A DNA stretch of 64,000 nt from Desulfopila sp. IMCC35006 (lineage in GTDB: Bacteria; Desulfobacterota; Desulfobulbia; Desulfobulbales; Desulfocapsaceae): assembly GCF_005116645.1 (NCBI RefSeq), contig NZ_SWCM01000001.1:372001-436000 (forward strand). Reading direction: 5' to 3'. Numbering within the stretch: position 1 is the stretch's first letter; every line of letters starts with the position of its first letter. Under the pieces are notes generated by a model. That model did no database searches. It was not told the DNA's origin and saw nothing but the letters and a program-made list of their open reading frames with translations. Below, piece after piece: positions 52,505 through 63,311 of this stretch. Both the position numbers and the translations under genes were made by a program.

Positions 52505-53254
52505 TCACTTTGTTTGTATTTTTTTTTCTATCTCATGCCAAATATCCTGGTACGCCTTTGCGGCGAAATCTTTGCCGGCATAGGTTAACACCGGAGCCCT
52601 GTGCACACCCATTTTCTCAATTTCGGTTGAGAAAGGAACATAATTCTTCAATAAGCTCTTATATTTTTTACGCAAGGCAACCATGGTGTCTTTGTGCAGT
52701 GTTTTACTCTTTTGCACCATCGAAAAAAACGGCAGGAGTTTTTTGCGCTGATATTCGTTCTCTTTGAAAAAACCATTCAGCTGTTCGAATGTACGGACGG
52801 ACAGGGTGGTAGGAATGACCGGGACAACAATTTTATCGGCAGTTTTGAAGACATTTTCAGAAAGAAGTGAAATGTTCGGCGGACAATCCAGAATGACCAC
52901 GTCGTAGTCACTGTCTACCTCCCGCAGGGCCTTTTTCAACCGCGAGCGGCTGTTGTTCATCCGCGACAGAAAAATATCGAAATCACGATAGGTGAGATTT
53001 GCCGGCAACAGGTCGAGATTATCAAAATCACTCGCCCGGATGGCGTTCAGAAAACCTTTCACATCCTTGAAAAAGGCTTTATTCTGCAGTTTTTTCGATG
53101 GTTTTACCCGAAAATAAAAACCTGATGCGCCTTGAGGATCAAGGTCGCATAACAGCGTTCTTCGACCTTCCAAAGCACTGGCATAAGCAAGATTTACGGA
53201 GGTTGCGGTTTTACCGACGCCCCCCTTGTTACTGTAACAGGCTATTATTTTCAT
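52505..53254 (-). CDS. ParA/MinD-family ATPase
   Basis: 249 aa. Deviant Walker A KGGVGKTATS (Lys10-Ser19) with the signature lysine, switch I DLDPQGASGF, Walker B VVILDCPPN. A ParA-type dynamic ATPase that binds nucleoid DNA and positions cargo. ATG at 53254 is chosen over an earlier in-frame start because AGGAAGG lies about six bases before it and the Walker motif is then N-terminal. It overlaps the CHAD gene by 26 bases. There is no parB or parS site nearby, and no replication gene, so a plasmid origin is not indicated. Confidence 0.88.
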   Translation of the reverse strand: MKIIACYSNKGGVGKTATSVNLAYASALEGRRTLLCDLDPQGASGFYFRVKPSKKLQNKAFFKDVKGFLNAIRASDFDNLDLLPANLTYRDFDIFLSRMNNSRSRLKKALREVDSDYDVVILDCPPNISLLSENVFKTADKIVVPVIPTTLSVRTFEQLNGFFKENEYQRKKLLPFFSMVQKSKTLHKDTMVALRKKYKSLLKNYVPFSTEIEKMGVHRAPVLTYAGKDFAAKAYQDIWHEIEKKIQTK

Positions 53255-54788
53255 CGACACCTTCCTCGATCTGGGGGGTATGAAACAGTTTGGTAAATGC
53301 AGCACGGGTTTCCGGGCTGTCAAAACGGGCAAAATTTTTCATCACCTGACGTCTTTCCTTCTTTTGCAGCCGATGAAGAATGGCAGTGAGCGCTCCCACA
53401 CTCTCTGCAACCTTCAATTTAGCACTGCCGAATTCCGACATTTTTTCCTGCAATATATGTCTGAGCGATGTTTGCTGGACCGAATAATCATTAAAATTGC
53501 CGAGATTATCCTGAAGAATCTTGAGAGCCTTTATCAGGCTCACAATCTCGTCTTCCGGGAAAAGAGGCGTGAAAAATTCCATCAGATAGCGCAGCTTCTT
53601 ACAATTAATCCTCAGTTGATGGATGGCACCATCCTCAGTTTGCGCATCTATATCCCGGGCGATTTTACATACCTTGTCATAACGTTTGCAAATCAACCTG
53701 CAGGCAAATGCCATGCTGTGCTCCTCTGCCTTTGGACCTGTCGCAAGATTTGACCCGTTGGTAAATATTTTTTCGAGCCTGCCGATTTCTTTGCGATAGC
53801 TTTTACTGCGCATGACCTTGATCACGTCTGAATGTTCCTTTTTTCGCTGTTCAGCAAGATAATCAAACAGTATCGCCAGACCTTCATGGGTATCAGCCGG
53901 AACGAGACTGAAATAATGCAACTTATTGAGCAGATAGACATCCAGATCACGCAGGGCGTTGGTTTTCTGCATCAGAGAGGAAAAATCTTTTTTGAGCTGT
54001 GCTGTCTCTTCCGGACTATACACTCCGGTAAAAAGACTCAGCACTGACCTGACTTTACGCAGACTGACCCGATAATCATGGAGAAATTCCGTGTCGTAAT
54101 CGTCAACCAGCCCTTTCTCGTTGGCGCGTGCGGTCTGCAGGAAAACTGAGATTATGGTTCGCGTAGTATCCTTGACAGGAGCTTCCGGGTGGAGCTCAAT
54201 CACTGGCTTTGCGGTGTATTTCCCCTGTTTAATGGCTAAAACCCGATACACCTGGCCTACACTTTGACAGGAAATTGCGCCAATTCTTTCCAGGGAATGG
54301 CGAAGGTCGTCATGGGCCTTACGGTAACCGCGCAAATACTCGGTGATGCCGATTCCCACCGATTTTCTGCCGTGACAGATAGTCAGGTGATGCAGTCGGG
54401 CACGGGTTTTGCCTTCGTCGTCAAGAAGAAGGCCATGCAAGCGGCAGAGACCGACACTGGCTACCGGCAGAAATGCGCGAAGTTTGGACAGTTGCTGCAG
54501 AAAAGCCGTTACCGGTCCCACCGGCAGATCGCCGGCAAAGGACCACGTCTCAGGTGCGGCCTGCTGCAGCAACCGACCGCTCTGCAGATCGATAAGCAGC
54601 AACATATCGCCGTGCTGAAAGAGTATTTTTGCCGATTGAAACACCTCGGCATCAAAGGTATCGAGAAGAACCCCTTCCTGCTGCTCGTCCTGCCCATAAG
54701 AAATCTTATATGGCGGTGTATCGGGTAAAGTTTTTTGTAGTTTTTTCTGATTCAGCGCTGATGGGAGGAGATAGATAAAAGGGTCCAT
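53229..54788 (-). CDS. CHAD-domain protein (polyphosphate-binding)
   Basis: 519 aa. The N-terminal about 200 residues are a divergent region with no firm match; from about 205 onward the conserved histidine alpha-helical domain repeats appear: FLHDYRVSLRKVRSVLSLF, LRDLDVYLL, IHQLRINCKKLRYLMEFF, LQDNLGNFNDYSV. CHAD proteins attach to polyphosphate granules in bacteria tested so far. It sits directly after the RHH gene and overlaps parA, with ppk1 divergent, so its cargo is very likely polyphosphate. ATG 54788; a GTG at 54794 is the alternative. Confidence 0.85.
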   Translation of the reverse strand: MDPFIYLLPSALNQKKLQKTLPDTPPYKISYGQDEQQEGVLLDTFDAEVFQSAKILFQHGDMLLLIDLQSGRLLQQAAPETWSFAGDLPVGPVTAFLQQLSKLRAFLPVASVGLCRLHGLLLDDEGKTRARLHHLTICHGRKSVGIGITEYLRGYRKAHDDLRHSLERIGAISCQSVGQVYRVLAIKQGKYTAKPVIELHPEAPVKDTTRTIISVFLQTARANEKGLVDDYDTEFLHDYRVSLRKVRSVLSLFTGVYSPEETAQLKKDFSSLMQKTNALRDLDVYLLNKLHYFSLVPADTHEGLAILFDYLAEQRKKEHSDVIKVMRSKSYRKEIGRLEKIFTNGSNLATGPKAEEHSMAFACRLICKRYDKVCKIARDIDAQTEDGAIHQLRINCKKLRYLMEFFTPLFPEDEIVSLIKALKILQDNLGNFNDYSVQQTSLRHILQEKMSEFGSAKLKVAESVGALTAILHRLQKKERRQVMKNFARFDSPETRAAFTKLFHTPQIEEGVDENNSLLQ

Positions 54789-54794
54789 AGCCAC

Positions 54795-54950
54795 TCAACT
54801 TTTTACTTTATATTGTTTTATGTATTCGATCACCAATGACTCGACAATGGCCTGAATACTGGTATCCTGCTCTATCGCAAGCAGCTTGAGTTCTTTCAAG
54901 ACCTTTGGATCAAGGCGCAGGGAAGTACTTTTTTTCTTCTCTTTGGTCAT
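54795..54950 (-). CDS. Ribbon-helix-helix protein (51 aa)
   Basis: 51 codons. After a basic start (KEKKKS), TSLRLDPKVLKELKLLAIEQDTS is a strand followed by an amphipathic helix, and IQAIVESLVIEYIKQY a second helix: the CopG/MetJ-type RHH fold. RHH proteins are the usual partners of ParA in some partition systems (ParG, Omega). First gene of the operon; its stop abuts the CHAD start. GAGGG lies about ten bases upstream of the ATG. Expected to repress the operon and perhaps stimulate ParA. Confidence 0.75.
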   Translation of the reverse strand: MTKEKKKSTSLRLDPKVLKELKLLAIEQDTSIQAIVESLVIEYIKQYKVKS

Positions 54951-55159
54951 TATTGCTTATCCCTCGATACGAATTTTGGTATCATGACGTCATTACACCA
55001 TAACAGACTCCTTATCCCACCGCAATCACGCTCTTCCTGCTGGAAACGAAAAAGCAACGCTCCTGTATCTTGCTGCAACGAACAATTTCAGTACATCCAT
55101 CGTGTCATGGCGACACCGACTCCTGTTTCTTTTATCTTGAAGATCTGCTACCATACGAT

Positions 55160-55225
55160 ATGAAGGACAAAGAGCTCAAACAACTCATGTGTTTTATTGA
55201 CAACTCTACAAAAACCACCAGATGA
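55160..55225 (+). other. Possible leader peptide of ppk1 (21 codons)
   Basis: ATG at 55160 opens a 21-codon frame (MKDKELKQLMCFIDNS...) whose TGA overlaps the ppk1 ATG (ATGA). ppk1 itself has no visible ribosome site, so translational coupling is possible. No ribosome site was seen for the leader either, so chance is a real alternative. Confidence 0.25.
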
Positions 55226-57441
55226 CTATGGCTCAGCTAACTCCAGTAGACAAAAAGACAACGGACAAGATCCCCGACGACCGGAAAATTCCTAACATAA
55301 TCGACCTGCAAGCCTCGGAATGGTATCTGAACAGGGAGTTGACCTGGCTTGAATTCAACAAAAGAGTTCTGCACGAAGGCCAGGATCCGCGTAACCCTCT
55401 GCTGGAAAGGGTGTTTTTCCTGGCAGTGGTCGGATCGAACCTGGACGAATTCTTTATGAAGAGAATCGGTGGACTGAAACAGATGGTGGGAGCCAGTGTC
55501 AAAAGCCTGTCCCTTGATGGCCGTCTGCCTCAGGAACAGATCGATCTCTGCCATGCTGTCGTCCGGGATATTCTTGATCAGCAGCTCACCCTGGAGAACG
55601 ATCTCCAGCGACTGCTGTCTCGAAAAAACATAAAAATCAAAAAATACAAAGATCTCTCGAAGGAAGATAAGGAAAATATCGACCAGTATTTTCGAAATGA
55701 AATTTACCCCTTGCTGACACCTCAAGGGATGGATCCTGCCCACCCCTTCCCTTTCATCTCCAATTTATCCGTCAATCTGCTGGTCAGCGTGCGCTATCCG
55801 GAAAGCGATCACAGCTATCTCAACCGCATCAAAATCCCTACCAGCTCGGACCTGCCGCGATTCATCCGGATAGGCAAGGAACATGTCTATATTCTTTTGG
55901 AAGACCTGGTCGCCAACAACCTTGAACTCCTGCTCCCCGGTATGGAGGTCGAGACCTGTGAGACCTTCCGGGTAACCCGGAACGCCATCACCGAAAGACA
56001 CGAGGAACAGGCGAATGATCTGCTGGTAGTGATTGAATCGGCCCTGCGGGACAGAAAATTTGCCGAAATCGTCCGGTTGGAGATAGGCAGCGGCATGCTC
56101 GAGCAACATAAAGGCAAACTGGCGGCAGAGCTGCGCGTTGACGAGGCGAAGGATGTCTATGAGGTGGACGGCATCCTGGGCCTGCGCGATCTGATGCAGA
56201 TTGCCGCCATCGACCGCTCCGATCTGCACTTTGCCCAACATCACCCGGTGGATAACCCTGAGCTTTTAGGCGATGACCCGAACATCTTTCACACCATCAG
56301 GGAGCACGGCGATATCCTCCTGCAGCATCCCTATGAATCTTTTGATACCTCCGTCGAACGTTTTCTGCGGGAAGCAAGCACGGACCCGAAGGTCATGGCC
56401 ATCAAGATGACCCTCTACCGAACGGCCAAGGATTCGAAAATTATCCAATACCTGATCGATGCGGCCCAGAACGGCAAGCAGGTCGCGGTGGTGGTCGAAC
56501 TGATGGCCCGATTTGACGAATCGGCCAATATCCGTTGGGCCGGTTTTCTTGAAGAAGCGGGCATTCACGTCACCTATGGCGTCATTGGTCTGAAGACCCA
56601 CTCCAAGCTCATTTTTGTCATCCGCAAAGACTATAACGGGCTGCGGCGATACGCCCATATCGGTACCGGCAACTACCATGCCGGTACCGCCAGAGGCTAT
56701 TGCGACCTGGGGCTTATCACCTGCGATCCGGAGATAGGCGCCGATTTGACCGAGCTGTTTAATTATCTCACCAGCGGCTATACTCCTATGCGCCGTTATA
56801 CCAAACTGCTGCCTTCACCAAAGATACTGAAAAAGGCTTTGCTCAACAAGATAGCACGGGAGATAGAACATCAGAAAAAAGGTAAGAACGGCCTTATCCA
56901 GTTCAAAACCAATGCCCTGGTCGACAGAGATATCGTCGAGGCATTGTATCGTGCCTCCCAGGCCGGGGTCCATGCCGATCTGATTGTTCGTGATTCCTGC
57001 CGATTACGCCCGGGTATTAAAGGGTTGTCGGATAATCTCCGAGTTATTTCGCTGGTCGGTCGATTTCTCGAACATAGCCGTATTTTTTATTTTCACAATA
57101 ACGGCGACGAAGAATATTATATCGGATCCGCCGATCTGATGATGCGCAACCTGGAAAGCCGGGTGGAGGTATGCGCTCCCATTACTTCCCCGCAGCACAA
57201 GGCGCTGCTTCGGGAGTTGCTTGACCTGCAGTTGACCAACACCAGAAATGTCTGGGAAATACAGAGTGACGGTTCCTCGGTCCAGCTCAAGTCGGAGAGT
57301 GAAAAAGGTGCTACCTGTATACACCAGCACCTCATCGCGAGAGCCGAAAAAAGAGCCGCTGCCGGTCGACTGGCCCTGGCCAAAAAAAGAAGCAAAAAGA
57401 AATTGCCCAATCGGTATAATCCAGAGATGATGAATAAATAG
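55222..57441 (+). CDS. ppk1: Polyphosphate kinase 1
   Basis: Makes polyphosphate from ATP gamma-phosphate. 739 aa, full length for PPK1: N-terminal helical bundle (WLEFNKRVLHEG, LDEFFMKRIGG), head domain, then two phospholipase-D-like catalytic halves. The autophosphorylated histidine is His460 in GLKTHSKLIFV, and His479 lies in AHIGTGNYHAGT. Divergent from the RHH-CHAD-ParA operon over 270 bases, so it is co-located with polyphosphate-handling genes. Confidence 0.97.
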   Translation: MTMAQLTPVDKKTTDKIPDDRKIPNIIDLQASEWYLNRELTWLEFNKRVLHEGQDPRNPLLERVFFLAVVGSNLDEFFMKRIGGLKQMVGASVKSLSLDGRLPQEQIDLCHAVVRDILDQQLTLENDLQRLLSRKNIKIKKYKDLSKEDKENIDQYFRNEIYPLLTPQGMDPAHPFPFISNLSVNLLVSVRYPESDHSYLNRIKIPTSSDLPRFIRIGKEHVYILLEDLVANNLELLLPGMEVETCETFRVTRNAITERHEEQANDLLVVIESALRDRKFAEIVRLEIGSGMLEQHKGKLAAELRVDEAKDVYEVDGILGLRDLMQIAAIDRSDLHFAQHHPVDNPELLGDDPNIFHTIREHGDILLQHPYESFDTSVERFLREASTDPKVMAIKMTLYRTAKDSKIIQYLIDAAQNGKQVAVVVELMARFDESANIRWAGFLEEAGIHVTYGVIGLKTHSKLIFVIRKDYNGLRRYAHIGTGNYHAGTARGYCDLGLITCDPEIGADLTELFNYLTSGYTPMRRYTKLLPSPKILKKALLNKIAREIEHQKKGKNGLIQFKTNALVDRDIVEALYRASQAGVHADLIVRDSCRLRPGIKGLSDNLRVISLVGRFLEHSRIFYFHNNGDEEYYIGSADLMMRNLESRVEVCAPITSPQHKALLRELLDLQLTNTRNVWEIQSDGSSVQLKSESEKGATCIHQHLIARAEKRAAAGRLALAKKRSKKKLPNRYNPEMMNK

Positions 57442-58133
57442 ACAGGGGGTTTCCAGCTCCACCTGTATTCCAGTATGCTGGAGTACAAAACACTCTTTGT
57501 CTGAACAAGCGCATCTCTTCAAGGCTTTTCGAGCAGCAGGCCGAACACTCCTGATCGGCCGAGGAACTCTATCCCTGGCACAGCAGGCATGGCGTACTCG
57601 AACGGCTTTTGCCGCCCGGCTCAAGCCGCCAAAAAGTGTTACTCTGTGCCTCGGCCGTCGGCTACTACGGCAACGGGCGGGAACCGGATAGTTAATGAAA
57701 CAGCATCCCCGGGAAACGATTGTATCTCGGAAGTCTGCAGGCTTTGTGACCCTGTTCTTCCAATACAACTACTGACACCACAGTTCGACAGTCCTGCGAT
57801 TTTTAATTATCTGGCTCTCTGAGCGATGGATCGGGGGTAATGTTTTCATGGGAAAGCAGGCCTTTGAGGTCGATCCCGAAGAAATTCGATCTCAGCTGGC
57901 AGAGAAAACTGCACATACCCTATCACACTTATTGATCTTTATGTTCACCTGAAAATATTTTCCGGCTTTGGTTACCTTATTGTAACCAAAAATTATTCAC
58001 CAACATTTATCAAACGTTATCAATATGTTATCCAGCACAATCCGGTTTAATCAGTCAAACAGACAACTCTTGACTGTTCTTCTGATGATGGTTAACATGC
58101 ACTTAGGAATCGATTCTTAACAAGCAGGTGATC
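57442..58133. other. Intergenic region between ppk1 and perR
   Basis: About 690 bases. A hairpin GTATTCCAG-TATG-CTGGAGTAC (57465-57486) follows ppk1 as a possible terminator without a T-run. A 34-codon frame at 57848 (MGKQAFEVDPEEIRSQL...) is weakly suggestive of a gene fragment but unsupported. The right end carries a near-perfect inverted repeat described separately. Otherwise nothing recognised. Confidence 0.45.
58103..58120. promoter_or_regulatory. Candidate PerR/Fur-family operator
   Basis: TTAGGAAT-CG-ATTCTTAA: arms match 7 of 8 positions. It ends 13 bases before the perR start, so binding would autoregulate perR. It resembles other AT-rich Fur-family inverted repeats but is not a consensus Per box. 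Confidence 0.45.
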
Positions 58134-58586
58134 ATGACAATAAAGAAGAAGGAAATTGAAAAGCGAATGCAACTCTTCGAAACGGTTTGCCGCGACGAAG
58201 GAATCAAGTTGACCCACCAGCGCATAGAAATTTTCCGTGAAGTTGCGCAAACCGAGGATCATCCAAATGCGGAGCAGGTTTTCCAGCGTATCAGGGACCG
58301 AATTCCGACAGTCTCGATAGATACCGTCTACCGGACTCTCTGGCTGCTGAAAGATCTTGGGCTGATAGTAACGCTTGGTTCGAGCCGTGAACGTACACGG
58401 TTTGATGCAAACCTGAGTAACCACCATCATTATGTTTGCGACCACTGTGGATACACTCGTGACTTCGTCAGCGATGATCTTGACAATATCACACTACCCG
58501 ATTTAGTGGGCTCTTTTGGTGAGATTGATGCAACGCACGTTGAGGTGCGAGGCCTCTGCCGACAATGTGTTGCGAAAGGCAGGTAA
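58134..58586 (+). CDS. perR: Fur-family regulator, probable PerR
   Basis: 150 aa. LTHQRIEIFREVAQTEDHPNAEQVF is the winged-helix part; the structural zinc site is CDHC (Cys102, 105) and CRQC (Cys142, 145). His43, Asp91 and His97-99 could form the regulatory metal site whose oxidation by peroxide releases PerR. It is upstream of katG in the same direction with a 300-base gap, a typical PerR regulon layout. ATG 58134 has AGGTG seven bases upstream. Confidence 0.85.
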   Translation: MTIKKKEIEKRMQLFETVCRDEGIKLTHQRIEIFREVAQTEDHPNAEQVFQRIRDRIPTVSIDTVYRTLWLLKDLGLIVTLGSSRERTRFDANLSNHHHYVCDHCGYTRDFVSDDLDNITLPDLVGSFGEIDATHVEVRGLCRQCVAKGR

Positions 58587-58832
58587 AAAATTCTGATCGC
58601 TGGTCCGCGAAAAGTATGTCTGTCGGGGTTGGATTTGCCTTATCGATTCCGGGGCTCACTCTCCTGGTGGCCGATGGATATCGCGTTGCGGGTAATGTCT
58701 TTTGTTGATTGGTTGCGGTTCTGAGACGGCACAAGGAAAAAGATCGTAGAATTCGCACCACCCGCTTCGCTTATATAAAACGAGCAACGAATTTCCAAGG
58801 TGCTAATCACCAACACATTGCAGGCACCACTG

Positions 58833-58856
58833 CACTGTACTCCCAGCAGTACAGTG
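58833..58856 (+). promoter_or_regulatory. Hairpin in katG leader
   Basis: Perfect 9-bp inverted repeat CACTGTACT-CCCAGC-AGTACAGTG, ending about 30 bases before the katG ATG. Could be an operator or an RNA hairpin before the ribosome site (CTGGAGGTG). The rest of 58587-58887 holds the katG promoter region, no gene. Confidence 0.45.
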
Positions 58857-58869
58857 AATACGTTCATAA

Positions 58870-61077
<2,208 letters not shown>

Positions 61078-61222
61078 TCGTGGTAAAAACGGTTTCGAAG
61101 ATCTGGAAAGCATTTTCTGAACTGCCAAACCGATAGCCGGAAGGAACGATTACCGCCCTGTATTTGGCGGACGCTCCGAACGTTCATTCAACCTTTTGGC
61201 AATACTGGCAACACATGAGCCC

Positions 61223-61258
61223 GGCGTTTCAACTCAAGTTGAGACGCCGCGCTTTTTG
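61223..61258 (+). terminator. Terminator of katG
   Basis: GGCGTTTCAAC / GTTGAGACGCC stem with one G-U pair (61223-61248), then GCGCTTTTTG. Rho-independent, about 145 bases after the katG stop. Confidence 0.8.
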
Positions 61259-61325
61259 TCAGGGTGCTGCAGCTTAATCCAGGCCCGGAGAGTTTTTTCC
61301 TCCTGCCCAACACATCGACACAACT

Positions 61326-63311
61326 TCAGCCAGGATTCAACTCACCGTCGATTGCGTCAATTTTTTGTTGCGCGACTTCCCATTTTTCATACCAGCGCTC
61401 CAAACGGCGCTTGCATTCTTCGTACTCTTTGCTCGCCTTGGCCCAGCTGTTTTTGTCCGAATAGAGCTCGGGATCGGCCATTAAAGCCTCGAGATCTTCT
61501 TTCTGTTGTTCGTAGAATTCCACCTTTTTCTCTGCTTCGCTCAGCTGTTTCAGCCAGGGACCGGCACGCCTGCTCCGCTCCTGACGCAGCTGGGCCTCCA
61601 GTCGCTTCTTCTCTTTGCGGCTGTCTTGAGAATCCGCGGATTTTACCGTATTTTCCGCCTCAGCCTGCCGGTCATTGGCCGCCTGCTCTTTTTCCTGCTC
61701 CCGGAGCTGTTCCTGCTTTAGCAGATAGTCTTCAACGCCCCCCTCGTACATGGCGATATGGCCATCTTTAACCTCAAGGACCTTATTGACAAAGCCTTCA
61801 AGGAAATAGCGGTTATGCGAGACCACCACAATGGTTCCGTCATATTGGGCCATCGCCTCCTGCAGAACGTCCTGGGAGCTCATATCCAGATGGTTGGTGG
61901 GTTCATCGAGCAGCATGCAGTTTGCCGGTTTGGCGATCATTTTGGCCAGGGCCAGCCTGCTTTTTTCACCGCCGGAAAGAACGGAAACCTTTTTATCGAC
62001 ATCCTCGCCCCGAAAAAGAAAGGCACCGAGCAGCGAACGGGTCCGGGTGATGGTCATTTCCTCTCCGGACAGCGCCATGGTTTCGAGAAGGTTCAATTGC
62101 GGTGAAAGCTCCTGGGCCTGATGCTGGCCAAAATAGGTAACCTTGACATTGGCGCCGAAGCGAATCTCACCGGTATCATGTTCAATCTGTCCGGCCAGAA
62201 TTTTCAGAAAGGTTGATTTTCCGGCACCATTGACCCCAACCACCGCGACCTTATCGCCACGGCTCAACAGCAGGTCGACATTGCTGAAAACCTGGCGACC
62301 GTCGTAACTCTTGCTGAGGCCCTCAACCGTCAGCACATCTTTGCCCGATGGCGGGGCTGGCGGAAATGTGAATCGAATCTGCCGTTCTTCTTCAGATAAT
62401 TCAATGCGCTCCAGTTTGTCCAGTTGTTTGACCCTGCTCTGTACCTGTCTGGCCTTGGTCGCCTTGGCCCTGAATTTATCGACAAATCGCATGGTCTGCT
62501 TGATCTTGGCCTGCTGATTATCGTAGGCACCTTTTTCAATGGCCCTTCGCTCGGCTCTTTCCTTCAGGAAAAAACTGTAGTTGCCTTTATAGACATCTAT
62601 GCGGCCAAAACTCAGTTCCCAGATCCGTTCAGTGACCTTGTCGAGAAAGGTGCGGTCATGGGAAATGATCACCATCGAGCCGTTATAATTTTTCAGGAAC
62701 TGCTCCACCCAGGTCAGCGAATCCAGATCCAGGTGGTTGGTCGGTTCATCAAGCAGCAGCAGCGAAGGGGCTTCAAGCAGCATCTTGGCGAGTTTTAACC
62801 GCATCTGCCAGCCTCCGGAAAAGGCGCTGACCGGTTTCTCCATATCCTCCCGGCAAAAACCAAGGCCAAGCAGTATCTTTTCAATCTTCCCGGCAATGGC
62901 ATAGATTTCACTGGCATCGAGCTGATGCTGTATCTCGCCCTGCCGCAGCAGAACGGCCTGAAACTGCTCGGAGTGCGGGTCCATCTTGTCCATCTGTTCG
63001 TGGAGCTGTGCTGCTTCGGCCTGCAGGGCTAAAAGCGGGGCAAAGGCGGTTTCCGCTTCGGCATAAAGGGTACGTTCAGAAGACAACTCCGATGACTCCT
63101 GGGGCAGATAACCGATGGTGAAATGCTTAGACCGGGTGACCACACCATCGTCGGTTGCCGCTATGCCGGCCATAATTTTTAAAAGAGTCGTTTTCCCGGC
63201 ACCGTTGACCCCGACCAGACCAACACGATTTCCTGGGTGCACCTGGATGGACACATCATTGAACAGATGTTTTTCCCCGTAGCGAATGTCTAAATGATTA
63301 ACCGACAACAT
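61326..63311 (-). CDS. ABC-F family ATPase (Uup/YheS-like)
   Basis: 661 aa, two ABC domains with no membrane part: Walker A GVNGAGKTT (34-42) and GVNGAGKST in the second, signatures FSGGWQMRLKLA and LSGGEKSRLALA, LLLDEPTNHLDL in both, and a charged linker (about 240-300). The last about 90 residues are a basic coiled coil (KKRLEAQLRQERSRRAG) as in Uup-type ABC-F. ABC-F factors act on the ribosome; this type is housekeeping rather than a resistance factor. Overlaps the upstream radical SAM gene by 14 bases. Confidence 0.9.
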   Translation of the reverse strand: MLSVNHLDIRYGEKHLFNDVSIQVHPGNRVGLVGVNGAGKTTLLKIMAGIAATDDGVVTRSKHFTIGYLPQESSELSSERTLYAEAETAFAPLLALQAEAAQLHEQMDKMDPHSEQFQAVLLRQGEIQHQLDASEIYAIAGKIEKILLGLGFCREDMEKPVSAFSGGWQMRLKLAKMLLEAPSLLLLDEPTNHLDLDSLTWVEQFLKNYNGSMVIISHDRTFLDKVTERIWELSFGRIDVYKGNYSFFLKERAERRAIEKGAYDNQQAKIKQTMRFVDKFRAKATKARQVQSRVKQLDKLERIELSEEERQIRFTFPPAPPSGKDVLTVEGLSKSYDGRQVFSNVDLLLSRGDKVAVVGVNGAGKSTFLKILAGQIEHDTGEIRFGANVKVTYFGQHQAQELSPQLNLLETMALSGEEMTITRTRSLLGAFLFRGEDVDKKVSVLSGGEKSRLALAKMIAKPANCMLLDEPTNHLDMSSQDVLQEAMAQYDGTIVVVSHNRYFLEGFVNKVLEVKDGHIAMYEGGVEDYLLKQEQLREQEKEQAANDRQAEAENTVKSADSQDSRKEKKRLEAQLRQERSRRAGPWLKQLSEAEKKVEFYEQQKEDLEALMADPELYSDKNSWAKASKEYEECKRRLERWYEKWEVAQQKIDAIDGELNPG

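Noticed and set aside
52505-54950. ParA plus RHH as a plasmid or integrated-element partition locus
   Set aside because: No replication, integrase or mobilisation gene nearby; the operon is interleaved with a CHAD gene and faces ppk1, both chromosomal functions.
57497-57691. 64-codon plus-strand frame after ppk1
   Set aside because: No ribosome site or recognisable family; starts with a rare start codon.
57004-57768. 254-codon minus-strand frame at the end of ppk1
   Set aside because: Two-thirds overlap ppk1 on the other strand; composition is that of a shadow frame.
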